A DNA stretch of 34,549 nucleotides, taken from contig CALVTQ010000171.1 in the NCBI GenBank assembly GCA_944362695.1, positions 1-34,549 on the forward strand, in the 5' to 3' direction. Source of the DNA: an uncultured Clostridia bacterium. Its GTDB lineage: Bacteria > Bacillota > Clostridia > Christensenellales > Aristaeellaceae. Positions 24,250-32,329 of the stretch are shown piece after piece. The translations under genes were made by a program, and so were the position numbers. Below the pieces are notes generated by a model. That model searched no databases. It had not been told where the DNA came from and was given only the letters and a program-made list of their open reading frames with translations. How positions within the stretch are numbered: position 1 is the stretch's first letter; every line of letters begins with the position of its first letter.

Positions 24250-24338
24250 GCAGATGTCAACGGAAGGAAGCCCCCGATGAATAGGAGGCGGCGGTTCCGC
24301 TCAACATATACAGCAAGAACGAAAACGGAGGGATTGAT

Positions 24339-24764
24339 ATGCTGTTTAACCACATGTTTGACGATATGTTCAACGACTTCTTCGATGCGCCGGCGATGAG
24401 GCCGGTCGTCCGCACGGCAGCGCCGAGGGTCATGAGCTGCGACGTGCGCGAGTTTGATGACCACTACGAGCTGGACGTCGAGCTGGCGGGCTACCGCAAG
24501 GAGGACATCAAGGCCGAGATGAAGGACGGCTACCTGACCATCCGCGCGGAGAAGAACAACAACAACGAGCAGAAGGACGATGCGGGCCGCGTGATCCGCA
24601 GCGAGCGCTTCGTGGGCACCTGCCAGCGCACGTTCTACGTGGGCGATCAGGTCAAGCGCGAGGACGTGAGCGCCGCGTTTGAGGACGGCGTGCTCAAGCT
24701 CGCCATCCCCAAGAAGGTCGAGCAGCCCAAACTCGAGGAGAACAACACCATCCTCATTAACTGA
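24339..24764 (+). CDS. Hsp20/alpha-crystallin family small heat-shock protein
   Basis: 141 residues. A short Phe/Met/Asp-rich N-terminal arm (MFDDMFNDFFD) comes first, then the alpha-crystallin domain from about residue 33 (CDVREFDDHYELDVELAGYR) to GVLKLAIPKK. A C-terminal ILI matches the I-x-I assembly motif. Such proteins form oligomers that hold unfolding proteins for DnaK/GroEL. GGAGGG lies 8 bases before ATG 24339. The CIRCE element and terminator make this a stand-alone HrcA-controlled gene with a leader of about 80 bases. Confidence 0.95.
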   Translation: MLFNHMFDDMFNDFFDAPAMRPVVRTAAPRVMSCDVREFDDHYELDVELAGYRKEDIKAEMKDGYLTIRAEKNNNNEQKDDAGRVIRSERFVGTCQRTFYVGDQVKREDVSAAFEDGVLKLAIPKKVEQPKLEENNTILIN

Positions 24765-24781
24765 TACCGGCAAAAGCGCAC

Positions 24782-24813
24782 GGGCCGCAGGACAAAACCT
24801 GCGGTCCTTTTTT
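24782..24813 (+). terminator. Terminator of the Hsp20 gene
   Basis: GGGCCGCAGG-ACAAAA-CCTGCGGTCC with one G-T pair, followed by TTTTTT. Confidence 0.93.
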
Positions 24814-24851
24814 GCGCGGCGAGAATTAACACAATTTATACGCAAAGGCGC

Positions 24852-24880
24852 TTGTTCTTTCCCGATAAATGCTGTATAAT
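24852..24880 (+). promoter_or_regulatory. Promoter of the MBL-fold-tex operon
   Basis: TTGTTC (24852-24857), 17 bases, TATAAT (24875-24880). The leader to the start codon is about 48 bases. Confidence 0.75.
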
Positions 24881-24935
24881 AGATCGGATTTGGTTTTTGA
24901 GAAACGAAAACGCGAACGATAACGGAGGGACGACG

Positions 24936-25742
24936 ATGGAGCGGCTTCACGTGCTGGGGACGGGCTACGCGTTTGCGACCCGGTGCTATAATACGTGCTT
25001 CGCGATCGAGAACGACGGCGGGCTTCTGCTGGTGGACGCGGGCGGCGGCAACGGCATCCTGCGCCAGATGGAGGACGCCGGGCTGGACTTTGGCCGCGTA
25101 CACGACTTTTTCATCACGCATGCGCATCCCGACCATCTCAACGGCGCGGTCTGGGTGCTGCGCAAGATCATGACGATGATGAAGCAGGGCAAGTTTGACG
25201 GCGAGCTGCACATCTACTGCCACAGGACGATCCGCGAGGGCCTGACGGTGATTGCGAATCTGATGCTGCAGAAGAAATTCCTCGTGTTCCTCGGCGAGCG
25301 CGTGCTCTTCCACGACATCGAGGACGGCATGGCCGCGAAGCTCAACGGATACGACGTGACGTTCTTTGACATCCGCTCGACCAAGCTGCTGCAGTTCGGC
25401 TTCACGACGACGCTGCACAGCGGCAGGAAGCTCACGTGCCTGGGCGACGAGCCGTACAACCCGGCGTGCGAGGGGTATGTCGCGGGGAGCGATTGGCTGC
25501 TGTGCGAGGCGTTCTGTCTGCTTGCGCACGCGGACGTCTTCAAGCCCTACGAGAAGAACCACAGCACCGTCGCCGATGCCGCCAAGCTCGCCGCGCAGAT
25601 GAACAACCCGCATCTCGTGCTCTGGCATACCGAGGACAGGCACTACGCGCAGCGCAAGGCGCTCTACACCGCGGAGGCGCGCGAGCATTACGACGGCGAC
25701 CTGTACGTGCCGGATGACCTCGACGTGATCGAACTTGCATAA
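24936..25742 (+). CDS. MBL-fold metallohydrolase (ribonuclease Z-like)
   Basis: 268 residues, cytosolic. The metal motif is THAHPDH (H62, H64, D66, H67). LTCLGDEPYNP supplies the later Asp, VAGSDWLLCEAFC matches the place of the acid/His strand, and LVLWHTEDRH gives the last His. The overall order resembles RNase Z-like and arylsulfatase-like members, not beta-lactamases. The substrate is unknown; tRNA processing would need the flexible arm of true RNase Z, which was not recognised. CGGAGGG precedes ATG 24936. tex follows after 24 bases without a terminator. Confidence 0.88.
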   Translation: MERLHVLGTGYAFATRCYNTCFAIENDGGLLLVDAGGGNGILRQMEDAGLDFGRVHDFFITHAHPDHLNGAVWVLRKIMTMMKQGKFDGELHIYCHRTIREGLTVIANLMLQKKFLVFLGERVLFHDIEDGMAAKLNGYDVTFFDIRSTKLLQFGFTTTLHSGRKLTCLGDEPYNPACEGYVAGSDWLLCEAFCLLAHADVFKPYEKNHSTVADAAKLAAQMNNPHLVLWHTEDRHYAQRKALYTAEAREHYDGDLYVPDDLDVIELA

Positions 25743-25766
25743 TATATAAGGAAGGAAACCACGAGC

Positions 25767-27914
25767 ATGAACATCACCGCCGTGCTGGCGAAGGAATTTG
25801 AGACGACCGAGGCGATTGTCGCGAACATCACCGCGATGATCGACGAGGGCAACACCATTCCGTTTATCGCGCGATACCGCAAGGAGCGCACGAATGCCAT
25901 GGACGACCAGAAGCTGCGCGACCTCAGCGAGCGGCTTGAATACCTGCGCGGGCTTGACAAACGGCGCGAGCAGATCGCTGCCGCCATCGCCGGGCAGGGC
26001 AAGCTGGACGAGGAGCTGGAAGCAAAGCTGAACAGCGCGCAGACGCTCTCCGAGTTGGAGGACATCTACCGCCCGTACAAGCCCAAGCGCCGCACGCGGG
26101 CCATGATCGCGCGCGAGAAGGGCGTCGAGCCGCTGGCAAACGCCATTTTCGAGCAGAAGCGCGGCGTCGAACCGATGACCCTCGCGGCAAACTATATCGA
26201 CGAAGAAAAGGGCGTGCCGGACGCGGAGACGGCCTTGCAGCTGGCCCGCGACATCATCGCCGAGCAGATCAGCGACGACGCGGCCATCCGCGCATCGCTT
26301 CGTGCGCTGATTCGCAGGAGCGGCATGCTGCGCAGCGTCGCGGCCAGGGAGGGCGACAGCGTCTACGCGCAGTACGCCGACTACCGCGAGCCGGTCATGC
26401 GCGCGGCGGATCACCGGATTCTCGCCGTCAACCGGGGCGAGCGCGAGGAGTGGCTCAAGGTCACCATCGAGATCGACGAGGCGCTGGCGAACCAGACGAT
26501 CTGCCGCGCGGTCATCAGGCCGGGCAGTCCATGCTGCGACGAGGTGCGCGAGGCGGTCAAGGACTCGTGGAGCAGGCTCATCGGGCCGAGCCTCGAGCGC
26601 GAGATCCGCAACGAGCTGACCGACCGCGCCAACGAGGGCGCCATCCGCGTGTTTGGCCAAAACCTGCACCAGCTTCTCATGCAGCCGCCTGTGCGCGGCA
26701 AGGTGACGCTGGGAGTCGATCCGGGCTTCCGCACGGGCTGCAAGCTCGCGGTTGTGGACGAAAGCGGCAAGGTGCTGGAGACCGGCGTGGGCCATTTCAC
26801 GCTGCCGGGTCAGGAGCAGGCCAAGGCCGCGGCGAAGCGGCTGATTCTGGGCATGGTGAAGCGGCACGGCGTGACGGCCATCGCCATCGGCAACGGCACG
26901 GCCTCGCGCGAGAGTGAGCAGTTCATCGCCGGGCTTCTGCCGGAGCTGCCGGGCGTGGCGTACATGATCGTCAGCGAGGCGGGCGCGAGCGTGTACTCGG
27001 CCAGCAAGCTGGCGGCGAAGGAATTCCCGGAATTCGACGTGTCGCTGCGCAGCGCGGTGTCCATCGCCCGGCGCATGCAGGACCCGCTTGCGGAGCTGGT
27101 GAAGATCGACCCGAAGGCCATCGGCGTGGGGCAGTATCAGCACGACCTCAAGCAGGCGGAGCTTGAAAACGCGCTGTCGGGCGTCGTGGAGGACTGCGTG
27201 TCGAGCGTGGGCGTGGACGTGGAGACGGCGTCGGCGCAGCTGCTGGAGCACGTGGCGGGCATCGGACCGGCGCTGGCGGGCAACATCGTCGCCTACCGCG
27301 AGGAGAACGGCATCGCCAGCCGCGCGCAGCTCAAGAAGGTGCCCAAGCTGGGGCCGAAGGCATTCGAGCAGTGCGCGGGCTTCCTGCGTGTGCACGGTAC
27401 AAATCCGCTCGACGCGACCGCCGTTCACCCGGAGAGCTATCCGGCGGCGAAGGCGCTGCTCGAGCTGCTGGGATACAGCGCGAAGGATCTCAAAAAGGGC
27501 GGCATCGCGGGCATCGGCGCGCGCGTGGAGGACGAGGGCGCGGGCAAGCTCGCGGCCAGGCTGGGCATCGGCGAAATGACGCTGCGCGACATAGCAGCAG
27601 AGCTCGAGAAGCCAGGCCGCGACCCGCGCGAGGAGCTGCCGCCGCCGGTATTGAGAACCGATGTGCTCGACATCAGCGACCTGACGCCGGGCATGGAGCT
27701 GACCGGCACGGTGCGCAACGTGATCGACTTCGGCGCGTTTGTGGACATCGGCGTGCATCAGGACGGCCTTGTGCACATCTCGCGCATGGCCGAGAAATTC
27801 ATCAAGCACCCCAGCGAGGTCGTCAGCGTGGGCGACATCGTGAAGGTCTGGGTCGTCAGCGTGGACGAAAAGAAGAAGCGCATCGGCCTTACGATGGTCA
27901 AAGGAAGGATGTAA
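25767..27914 (+). CDS. tex: Tex family S1 RNA-binding transcription accessory protein
   Basis: 715 residues, full length. The N-terminal helical region has IPFIARYRKERT and ELEDIYRPYKPKRRTRA, both family hallmarks. A YqgF/RNase H-like domain begins at 312 (VTLGVDPGFRTGCKLAVVD). Helix-hairpin-helix repeats lie at about 492-545 (VAGIGPALAGNIVAYRE, KLGPKAFEQCAGF). The C-terminal S1 domain is about 642-712 (VRNVIDFGAFVDIGVHQDGL). Tex binds nucleic acid and interacts with transcription and stress responses. AAGGAAGG lies upstream of ATG 25767. The next gene begins at the base after the stop. Confidence 0.96.
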   Translation: MNITAVLAKEFETTEAIVANITAMIDEGNTIPFIARYRKERTNAMDDQKLRDLSERLEYLRGLDKRREQIAAAIAGQGKLDEELEAKLNSAQTLSELEDIYRPYKPKRRTRAMIAREKGVEPLANAIFEQKRGVEPMTLAANYIDEEKGVPDAETALQLARDIIAEQISDDAAIRASLRALIRRSGMLRSVAAREGDSVYAQYADYREPVMRAADHRILAVNRGEREEWLKVTIEIDEALANQTICRAVIRPGSPCCDEVREAVKDSWSRLIGPSLEREIRNELTDRANEGAIRVFGQNLHQLLMQPPVRGKVTLGVDPGFRTGCKLAVVDESGKVLETGVGHFTLPGQEQAKAAAKRLILGMVKRHGVTAIAIGNGTASRESEQFIAGLLPELPGVAYMIVSEAGASVYSASKLAAKEFPEFDVSLRSAVSIARRMQDPLAELVKIDPKAIGVGQYQHDLKQAELENALSGVVEDCVSSVGVDVETASAQLLEHVAGIGPALAGNIVAYREENGIASRAQLKKVPKLGPKAFEQCAGFLRVHGTNPLDATAVHPESYPAAKALLELLGYSAKDLKKGGIAGIGARVEDEGAGKLAARLGIGEMTLRDIAAELEKPGRDPREELPPPVLRTDVLDISDLTPGMELTGTVRNVIDFGAFVDIGVHQDGLVHISRMAEKFIKHPSEVVSVGDIVKVWVVSVDEKKKRIGLTMVKGRM

Positions 27915-29432
27915 ATGAGAGCGCACGTGCGGGCGGGGATGACGGCGGCGATATTGGCCGCGCTGTTTGCCATGCCTGCGCGCGGACTCGGCGAGCGTTG
28001 GCGCTATGGCGGCAGCGGGGCAGACGAACTGCGCGAGATTGCGGGCGTGCCGGGCGGCTATTTTGCCGTGGGCACGACGGCCTCGACCGACGGCGACCTG
28101 TCCTCGCGCACGCGTCAGACGCAGGCGGGCTGGGCGATGTACATCCGCGAGGACGGCGCGCCGATGTGGAGCTTCTGCTCCGGGCGAAGCGGCATGACGG
28201 CGATGCGCGCGCCCGTGGCCGTGGACGGCGGGTTTTCGTTCGTGCTCGCGGACGATGCGGGGCAGCGCGGCGAGTGGATCGTGCTTGACGAGCGGGGCAG
28301 GATGGTCAGCCGGACGGCGTTTGACGCGGCGGATATCCTGCCGGGCATGCGCATCGAGGCGATGACGCCGGTGAACGCGCCTGACGGGCTGCGGCTCGTG
28401 CTGATGCTCGCGGACGAGGGCGGCGCGGTCACGCCCGTGATGGTGAGCGGCGACGGCAGCGCGTCGGCGGGCGAGAAAATCGACGGCGCGCAGAACGGGC
28501 GGCTCGCGGCAAACGGGCGCGGCGAATGTGCCTGGGCCACGGCGAGAGGCGGGCGGCTTAATATCGTGCGGCTGACCGGCGGCGCGGGTGTGCAGAGCGC
28601 CGGAGACGGCATGGGCATCGCGCAGGTTTGCGATGCGCTGATGCAGGAGGACGGGAGCGTCACCGCGGCGGTCGGGACGACGGACGGCGGCGCGCTCGTG
28701 CGCATGAATGCGGCGGGCGGCGTGATCTTCGCGTATCATATGGAAGAAATGCCGGCGCACATCTGCCAGACGGAGACGGGCTTTGCCGCATATGCCGGGG
28801 ACGGAAGCGCCGTCTTCCTCGACGAGGACGGCGGGCTGCTCGGCGAGGCGGACGGCCTGCCGAGGAACGCGCTGGATGTCGTGGGCGTGCCGGGCGGCGC
28901 TGCGCTGCTGCTTCACGAGGGCGCCAGAAGCGCGCAGGAGGCCGTGCTGCTGACGGTTGAGCCGCAGGCGGTCGCCGCAGACGCGACGCCGGAGCCGCAG
29001 GGCGAACCGGCGCACGAGACCGCGCGGCGCGAAGCCGGCGACGGCATCGTCAGCGGAAGCGTGAAATGCGAGAGCGTGCCGGGCGGCGTGCGCGTGACGT
29101 GCATGGACGAGGCCGGGCGGCGCGTGTTCGAGACGAGAATCCCGATTCACACGGCGGCGGACGCGCTCGTCTGGCAATGCGCGCTGCCGATGGACGATGG
29201 CGGGCTCGCGCTGGGCGGCTGCTATGTCTACGGCACGGGCGAGGGCGCACGATGCACCGGCGCGGTGGCGCTGCTCGACGGCGCGGGCGTGCTGCGGCGC
29301 ATCGACGAAATCCCGGAGATCGGCTGCGTGCTGGGCATCGCTGCGGGCGGGGTCGGGCGGCTCGTGCTCGACGCGGCGACGGATGGGCGCGTCGGGGCGC
29401 AGGCGGATACGCAAATGGATTTTATGCTGTAA
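27915..29432 (+). CDS. Secreted propeller-like protein of unknown function
   Basis: 505 residues beginning on the base after the tex stop, with AAGGAAGG upstream inside tex. The N-terminus (about 1-26) is a signal peptide ending at PARGLGE. The first unit, WRYGGSGADELREIAGVPGGYFAVGTTASTDGD, resembles the GGSG...GGYxxVGxTxSxDGD repeats of bacterial beta-propellers; later units are more diverged (EDGSVTAAVGTTDGGALVRM, DDGGLALGGCYVY). A Pro/Glu-rich linker at about 352-370 separates a smaller C-terminal part. No enzyme motif or anchor is seen. The coupling to tex is positional, and no functional tie is known. Confidence 0.8.
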   Translation: MRAHVRAGMTAAILAALFAMPARGLGERWRYGGSGADELREIAGVPGGYFAVGTTASTDGDLSSRTRQTQAGWAMYIREDGAPMWSFCSGRSGMTAMRAPVAVDGGFSFVLADDAGQRGEWIVLDERGRMVSRTAFDAADILPGMRIEAMTPVNAPDGLRLVLMLADEGGAVTPVMVSGDGSASAGEKIDGAQNGRLAANGRGECAWATARGGRLNIVRLTGGAGVQSAGDGMGIAQVCDALMQEDGSVTAAVGTTDGGALVRMNAAGGVIFAYHMEEMPAHICQTETGFAAYAGDGSAVFLDEDGGLLGEADGLPRNALDVVGVPGGAALLLHEGARSAQEAVLLTVEPQAVAADATPEPQGEPAHETARREAGDGIVSGSVKCESVPGGVRVTCMDEAGRRVFETRIPIHTAADALVWQCALPMDDGGLALGGCYVYGTGEGARCTGAVALLDGAGVLRRIDEIPEIGCVLGIAAGGVGRLVLDAATDGRVGAQADTQMDFML

Positions 29433-29511
29433 TGCAAAGAAAAAACGGCCATAGCGGGCCGCGGAAAAGAAAGTTATACGACGAAGTATCGACATAAACG
29501 GAGGGATCATC

Positions 29512-30915
29512 ATGAACATGAAAGCGGACGTCGTCATCGTGGGCGCGGGCCCGGCGGGCATTTTCACCGCGCTGGAAATGCTGCGCAACGGGAGCAAAAA
29601 GAGGATTGTGATCGTGGAGAAGGGACAGCCGATCGAGAATCGCCGCTGCCCCAAGGCGATCACCAACAAGTGCGTGAGCTGCCGTCCGTACTGCCACATC
29701 ACAACGGGCTTCTCGGGCGCGGGCGCGTTCTCCGACGGCAAGCTGTCGCTTTCCTACGAGGTCGGCGGCGACTTCCCGCAGCTCATCGGCGCACAGAATG
29801 CGCAGGATCTGATCGACTACACGGACAAGATCTACCTCGAATTCGGCGCGGACAGCCATGTCGAGGGCATCGGCAACACGCAGGAGGTGCGCGAGATCCG
29901 CAAGCGCGCCATCCGCGCGGGCCTCAAGCTCGTCGATTGCCCGATCCGCCATCTCGGCACGGAGAAGGCGCAGCAGCTCTACCTCGCCATCGAAAATCAC
30001 CTGCGCGAGCACGGCGTGGAGCTGCTCTTTGGCTGGGCGTGCGAGGAGCTCATCATGGACGGCATGGACTGCCTCGGCGTGTCCATCCGCAGGGGCGATG
30101 AGACGATGGAGATCCGCGCGGAGCACACGGTCGTGGCCACCGGCAGGCGCGGCGCGGACTGGCTCGAAAAGCTCTGCGCCGAGCACGGCATCGCCCATCA
30201 GCCCGGCACGGTCGACATCGGCGTGCGCGTCGAGTGCCGCAACGAGGTGATGGAGGAGGTCAACCGCGTGCTCTACGAGAGCAAGCTGATCGGCTACCCC
30301 AAGCCGTTTAAGAACAAGGTGCGCACGTTCTGCCAGAACCCCGGCGGCTTTGTCACCCAGGAGAACTACGACAACGACCTCGCTGTCGTCAACGGCCACA
30401 GCTACAAGGATAAAAAGAGCCAGAACACGAACGTCTCCGTGCTGTGCAGCCACAATTTCTCCGTGCCGTTCAACCAGCCCATCGCCTACGCGCAGAAGGT
30501 CGGCGAGCTGACGAACATGCTGGCCAACGGCCACATCCTCGTGCAGCGCTTCGGCGACATCCTCGACGGCAAGCGCACGTGGGACCGCGAGCTGGCGCAG
30601 AGCAACGTGCGTCCGACGCTGCCCGACGCCGTGGCGGGCGACATCACCGCCGCGATGCCGTATCGCGCGATGATCAACATCATCAACTTCATTCAGGCGG
30701 TCGATATCGTCGTGCCGGGCTTCGCCTCAACCGAGACGCTGCTGTACTCCCCGGAGCTCAAGTTCTACTCCAACCGCGTGAAGATGGACGAGAATCTGAC
30801 GACCAACGTGCGCGGGCTGCACTGCCTGGGCGACTCCTCCGGCTGGACGCGCGGCCTGATGATGGCATCGGCGATGGGCGTGCTTATGGGCAGAAAGTTG
30901 GCACAGCAGGATTAA
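29512..30915 (+). CDS. FAD-dependent oxidoreductase (COG2509-like) with a cysteine cluster
   Basis: 467 residues. The FAD Rossmann motif is VVIVGAGPAG (G11-x-G13-x2-G16), with an acidic end at E36. A cysteine pattern C46-x7-C54-x2-C57-x3-C61 follows, then TGFSGAGAFSDGKLSL, a signature of this uncharacterised flavoprotein family. The C-terminus has GLHCLGDSSGWTRGLMMASAMG, the second FAD-binding strand and helix. The reaction is not known; the cysteines could hold metal or an Fe-S cluster. CGGAGGG precedes ATG 29512. It lies directly upstream of nrfA but nrfA has its own promoter. Confidence 0.88.
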   Translation: MNMKADVVIVGAGPAGIFTALEMLRNGSKKRIVIVEKGQPIENRRCPKAITNKCVSCRPYCHITTGFSGAGAFSDGKLSLSYEVGGDFPQLIGAQNAQDLIDYTDKIYLEFGADSHVEGIGNTQEVREIRKRAIRAGLKLVDCPIRHLGTEKAQQLYLAIENHLREHGVELLFGWACEELIMDGMDCLGVSIRRGDETMEIRAEHTVVATGRRGADWLEKLCAEHGIAHQPGTVDIGVRVECRNEVMEEVNRVLYESKLIGYPKPFKNKVRTFCQNPGGFVTQENYDNDLAVVNGHSYKDKKSQNTNVSVLCSHNFSVPFNQPIAYAQKVGELTNMLANGHILVQRFGDILDGKRTWDRELAQSNVRPTLPDAVAGDITAAMPYRAMINIINFIQAVDIVVPGFASTETLLYSPELKFYSNRVKMDENLTTNVRGLHCLGDSSGWTRGLMMASAMGVLMGRKLAQQD

Positions 30916-30932
30916 AATTATGCGTTGAGGGA

Positions 30933-30961
30933 TTGAAAATGACCGCATGGTTTGATATAAT
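30933..30961 (+). promoter_or_regulatory. Promoter of nrfA
   Basis: TTGAAA (30933-30938), 17 bases, TATAAT (30956-30961). An imperfect dyad TTGA-N10-TCAA (30952-30969) covers the -10 region. The leader has a hairpin GGCGGC/GCCGCC (about 30976-30994) before the AGGAGGAG ribosome site. Confidence 0.75.
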
Positions 30962-31038
30962 GCTGTCAAGCGGAGAGGCGGCGCGGTGAGCCGCCGATCC
31001 CACAGACTTCCCCAAAGAGAAGAAGGAGGAGACCCCAG

Positions 31039-32226
31039 ATGAAGAAAATCGTCGCGATGGGATTGCTGATCGCCACGCTGTGCATCCTGTGCACCGGCGC
31101 GCTGGCGGCAACCGTCACCGAGACGGGCACGGGCATCACCGTGGTGAAGGCCGCCGACTGGGCCGAGACGTATCCCGATGTCTACGCGAGCTACCTCAAG
31201 AATGAGGAGAACGCGGAAGCGCTGGATCACGTCGAGGAATACCCGATGATCGCCACCGTGTATGAGGGCATGGCCTTCAACAAGTACTACATGAGCGCGC
31301 GCGGCCATTACTACACCGTGCAGGACGTGACCAACACGGGCCGTCCGCATGCGCTGGCCAACTGCTTCGCCTGCAAGACGCCGGACTTCACCGCCAAGGT
31401 GAACAACGAGGGCGTGGGCGTCTACGCCATCCCGTTTGAGGACATGGCTGCCGAGGTCACCGAGTCCGTGAGCTGCTACAACTGCCACGCGAACGAGGGC
31501 GAGGCGCTCGTCGTGACCCACACCTACCTGGCCGACGCGATGGGCGAGGACTTCGCGAACCTGAACCCGGCGACCGCCGCCTGCGCGCAGTGCCACGTCG
31601 AGTACTACTTCGACCCGACGACCAAGGAAGTCAAGCTGCCCTACACCAGCCTCGCTGCCATGCACCCGGATCAGGTGCTGGCCTATTACGAGGAGATGGG
31701 CTTCACCGACTACACCAACCCGCGCACGGGCGTGCAGCAGATCAAGGTGCAGCACACCGAGTTTGAGACCTACATGGGCGCGGGCAGCGTGCACGCGAGC
31801 ATGTTCTCCTGCGCGGACTGCCACATGGCCAAGGAGACCAATGCGGCGGGCGAGACCTACGCCAGCCACTACTGGGTCAGCCCGCTTGACAGCGAGACCA
31901 TCACGGCCAGCTGCTCCGGCTGCCACGCTGACCTCAAGGGCTTCGTCGAGGGCATCCAGGCCGAGGCCGAGGCGCGCACCATCGCCATCGGCACCAAGCT
32001 CGAGACGCTGACCAACGCGCTGGCCGACGCCGTGACCGCGGGCACGCTCTCCGAGGAGGATCTGGCGACGGTCCGCTCCCTGAACCGTCAGGGCCAGTTC
32101 TACTGGGACTTCGTGTTCGTGGAGAACAGCGAGGGCGCGCACAACTCCAAGCTGACGCACGAGTGCCTTGACAAGGCTGAGAAGCTGATCGACGAGGCGC
32201 TGACCAAGCTGGGCGTTGAGGCGTAA
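31039..32226 (+). CDS. nrfA: Pentaheme cytochrome c nitrite reductase, NrfA type
   Basis: 395 residues. A Sec signal peptide covers 1-23 (ALA end) with no clear lipobox. Five heme sites occur in NrfA order: C109-F-A-C112-K113 (the Lys-ligated active-site heme unique to NrfA), CYNCH 146-150, CAQCH 182-186, CADCH 258-262 and CSGCH 292-296. Active-site surroundings are kept: R102 upstream of heme 1, VEYYF after heme 3 (E188 and Tyr189/190), QHTEFE (H239) and GSVH (H252) before heme 4. The enzyme reduces nitrite to ammonium with six electrons outside the membrane. It is about 80 residues shorter than the E. coli enzyme. No NrfH or other quinol partner is visible. Confidence 0.95.
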   Translation: MKKIVAMGLLIATLCILCTGALAATVTETGTGITVVKAADWAETYPDVYASYLKNEENAEALDHVEEYPMIATVYEGMAFNKYYMSARGHYYTVQDVTNTGRPHALANCFACKTPDFTAKVNNEGVGVYAIPFEDMAAEVTESVSCYNCHANEGEALVVTHTYLADAMGEDFANLNPATAACAQCHVEYYFDPTTKEVKLPYTSLAAMHPDQVLAYYEEMGFTDYTNPRTGVQQIKVQHTEFETYMGAGSVHASMFSCADCHMAKETNAAGETYASHYWVSPLDSETITASCSGCHADLKGFVEGIQAEAEARTIAIGTKLETLTNALADAVTAGTLSEEDLATVRSLNRQGQFYWDFVFVENSEGAHNSKLTHECLDKAEKLIDEALTKLGVEA

Positions 32227-32238
32227 ATCGAATCGACG

Positions 32239-32280
32239 GGCCGCTGAAGTGAAGCAATTCGCCGCTTCAGCGGCCTTTTT
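32239..32280 (+). terminator. Strong terminator between nrfA and resB
   Basis: A perfect 11-base stem GGCCGCTGAAG / CTTCAGCGGCC, followed by TTTTT, starts 13 bases after the nrfA stop. It should lower or separate resB-ccsA expression from nrfA. Confidence 0.92.
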
Positions 32281-32329
32281 GGCTGAAAGCACCCGCTCTG
32301 TGACGGGCGGATGATAAGGAGATACAACC

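Noticed and set aside
24243..29741. A very long open frame on the minus strand opposite hsp20, the MBL gene, tex and the propeller-like gene
   Set aside because: The translation is Arg/His/Ala-rich low-complexity sequence without domains, and it runs antisense to several well-supported genes. Such frames arise from GC-rich codon use.
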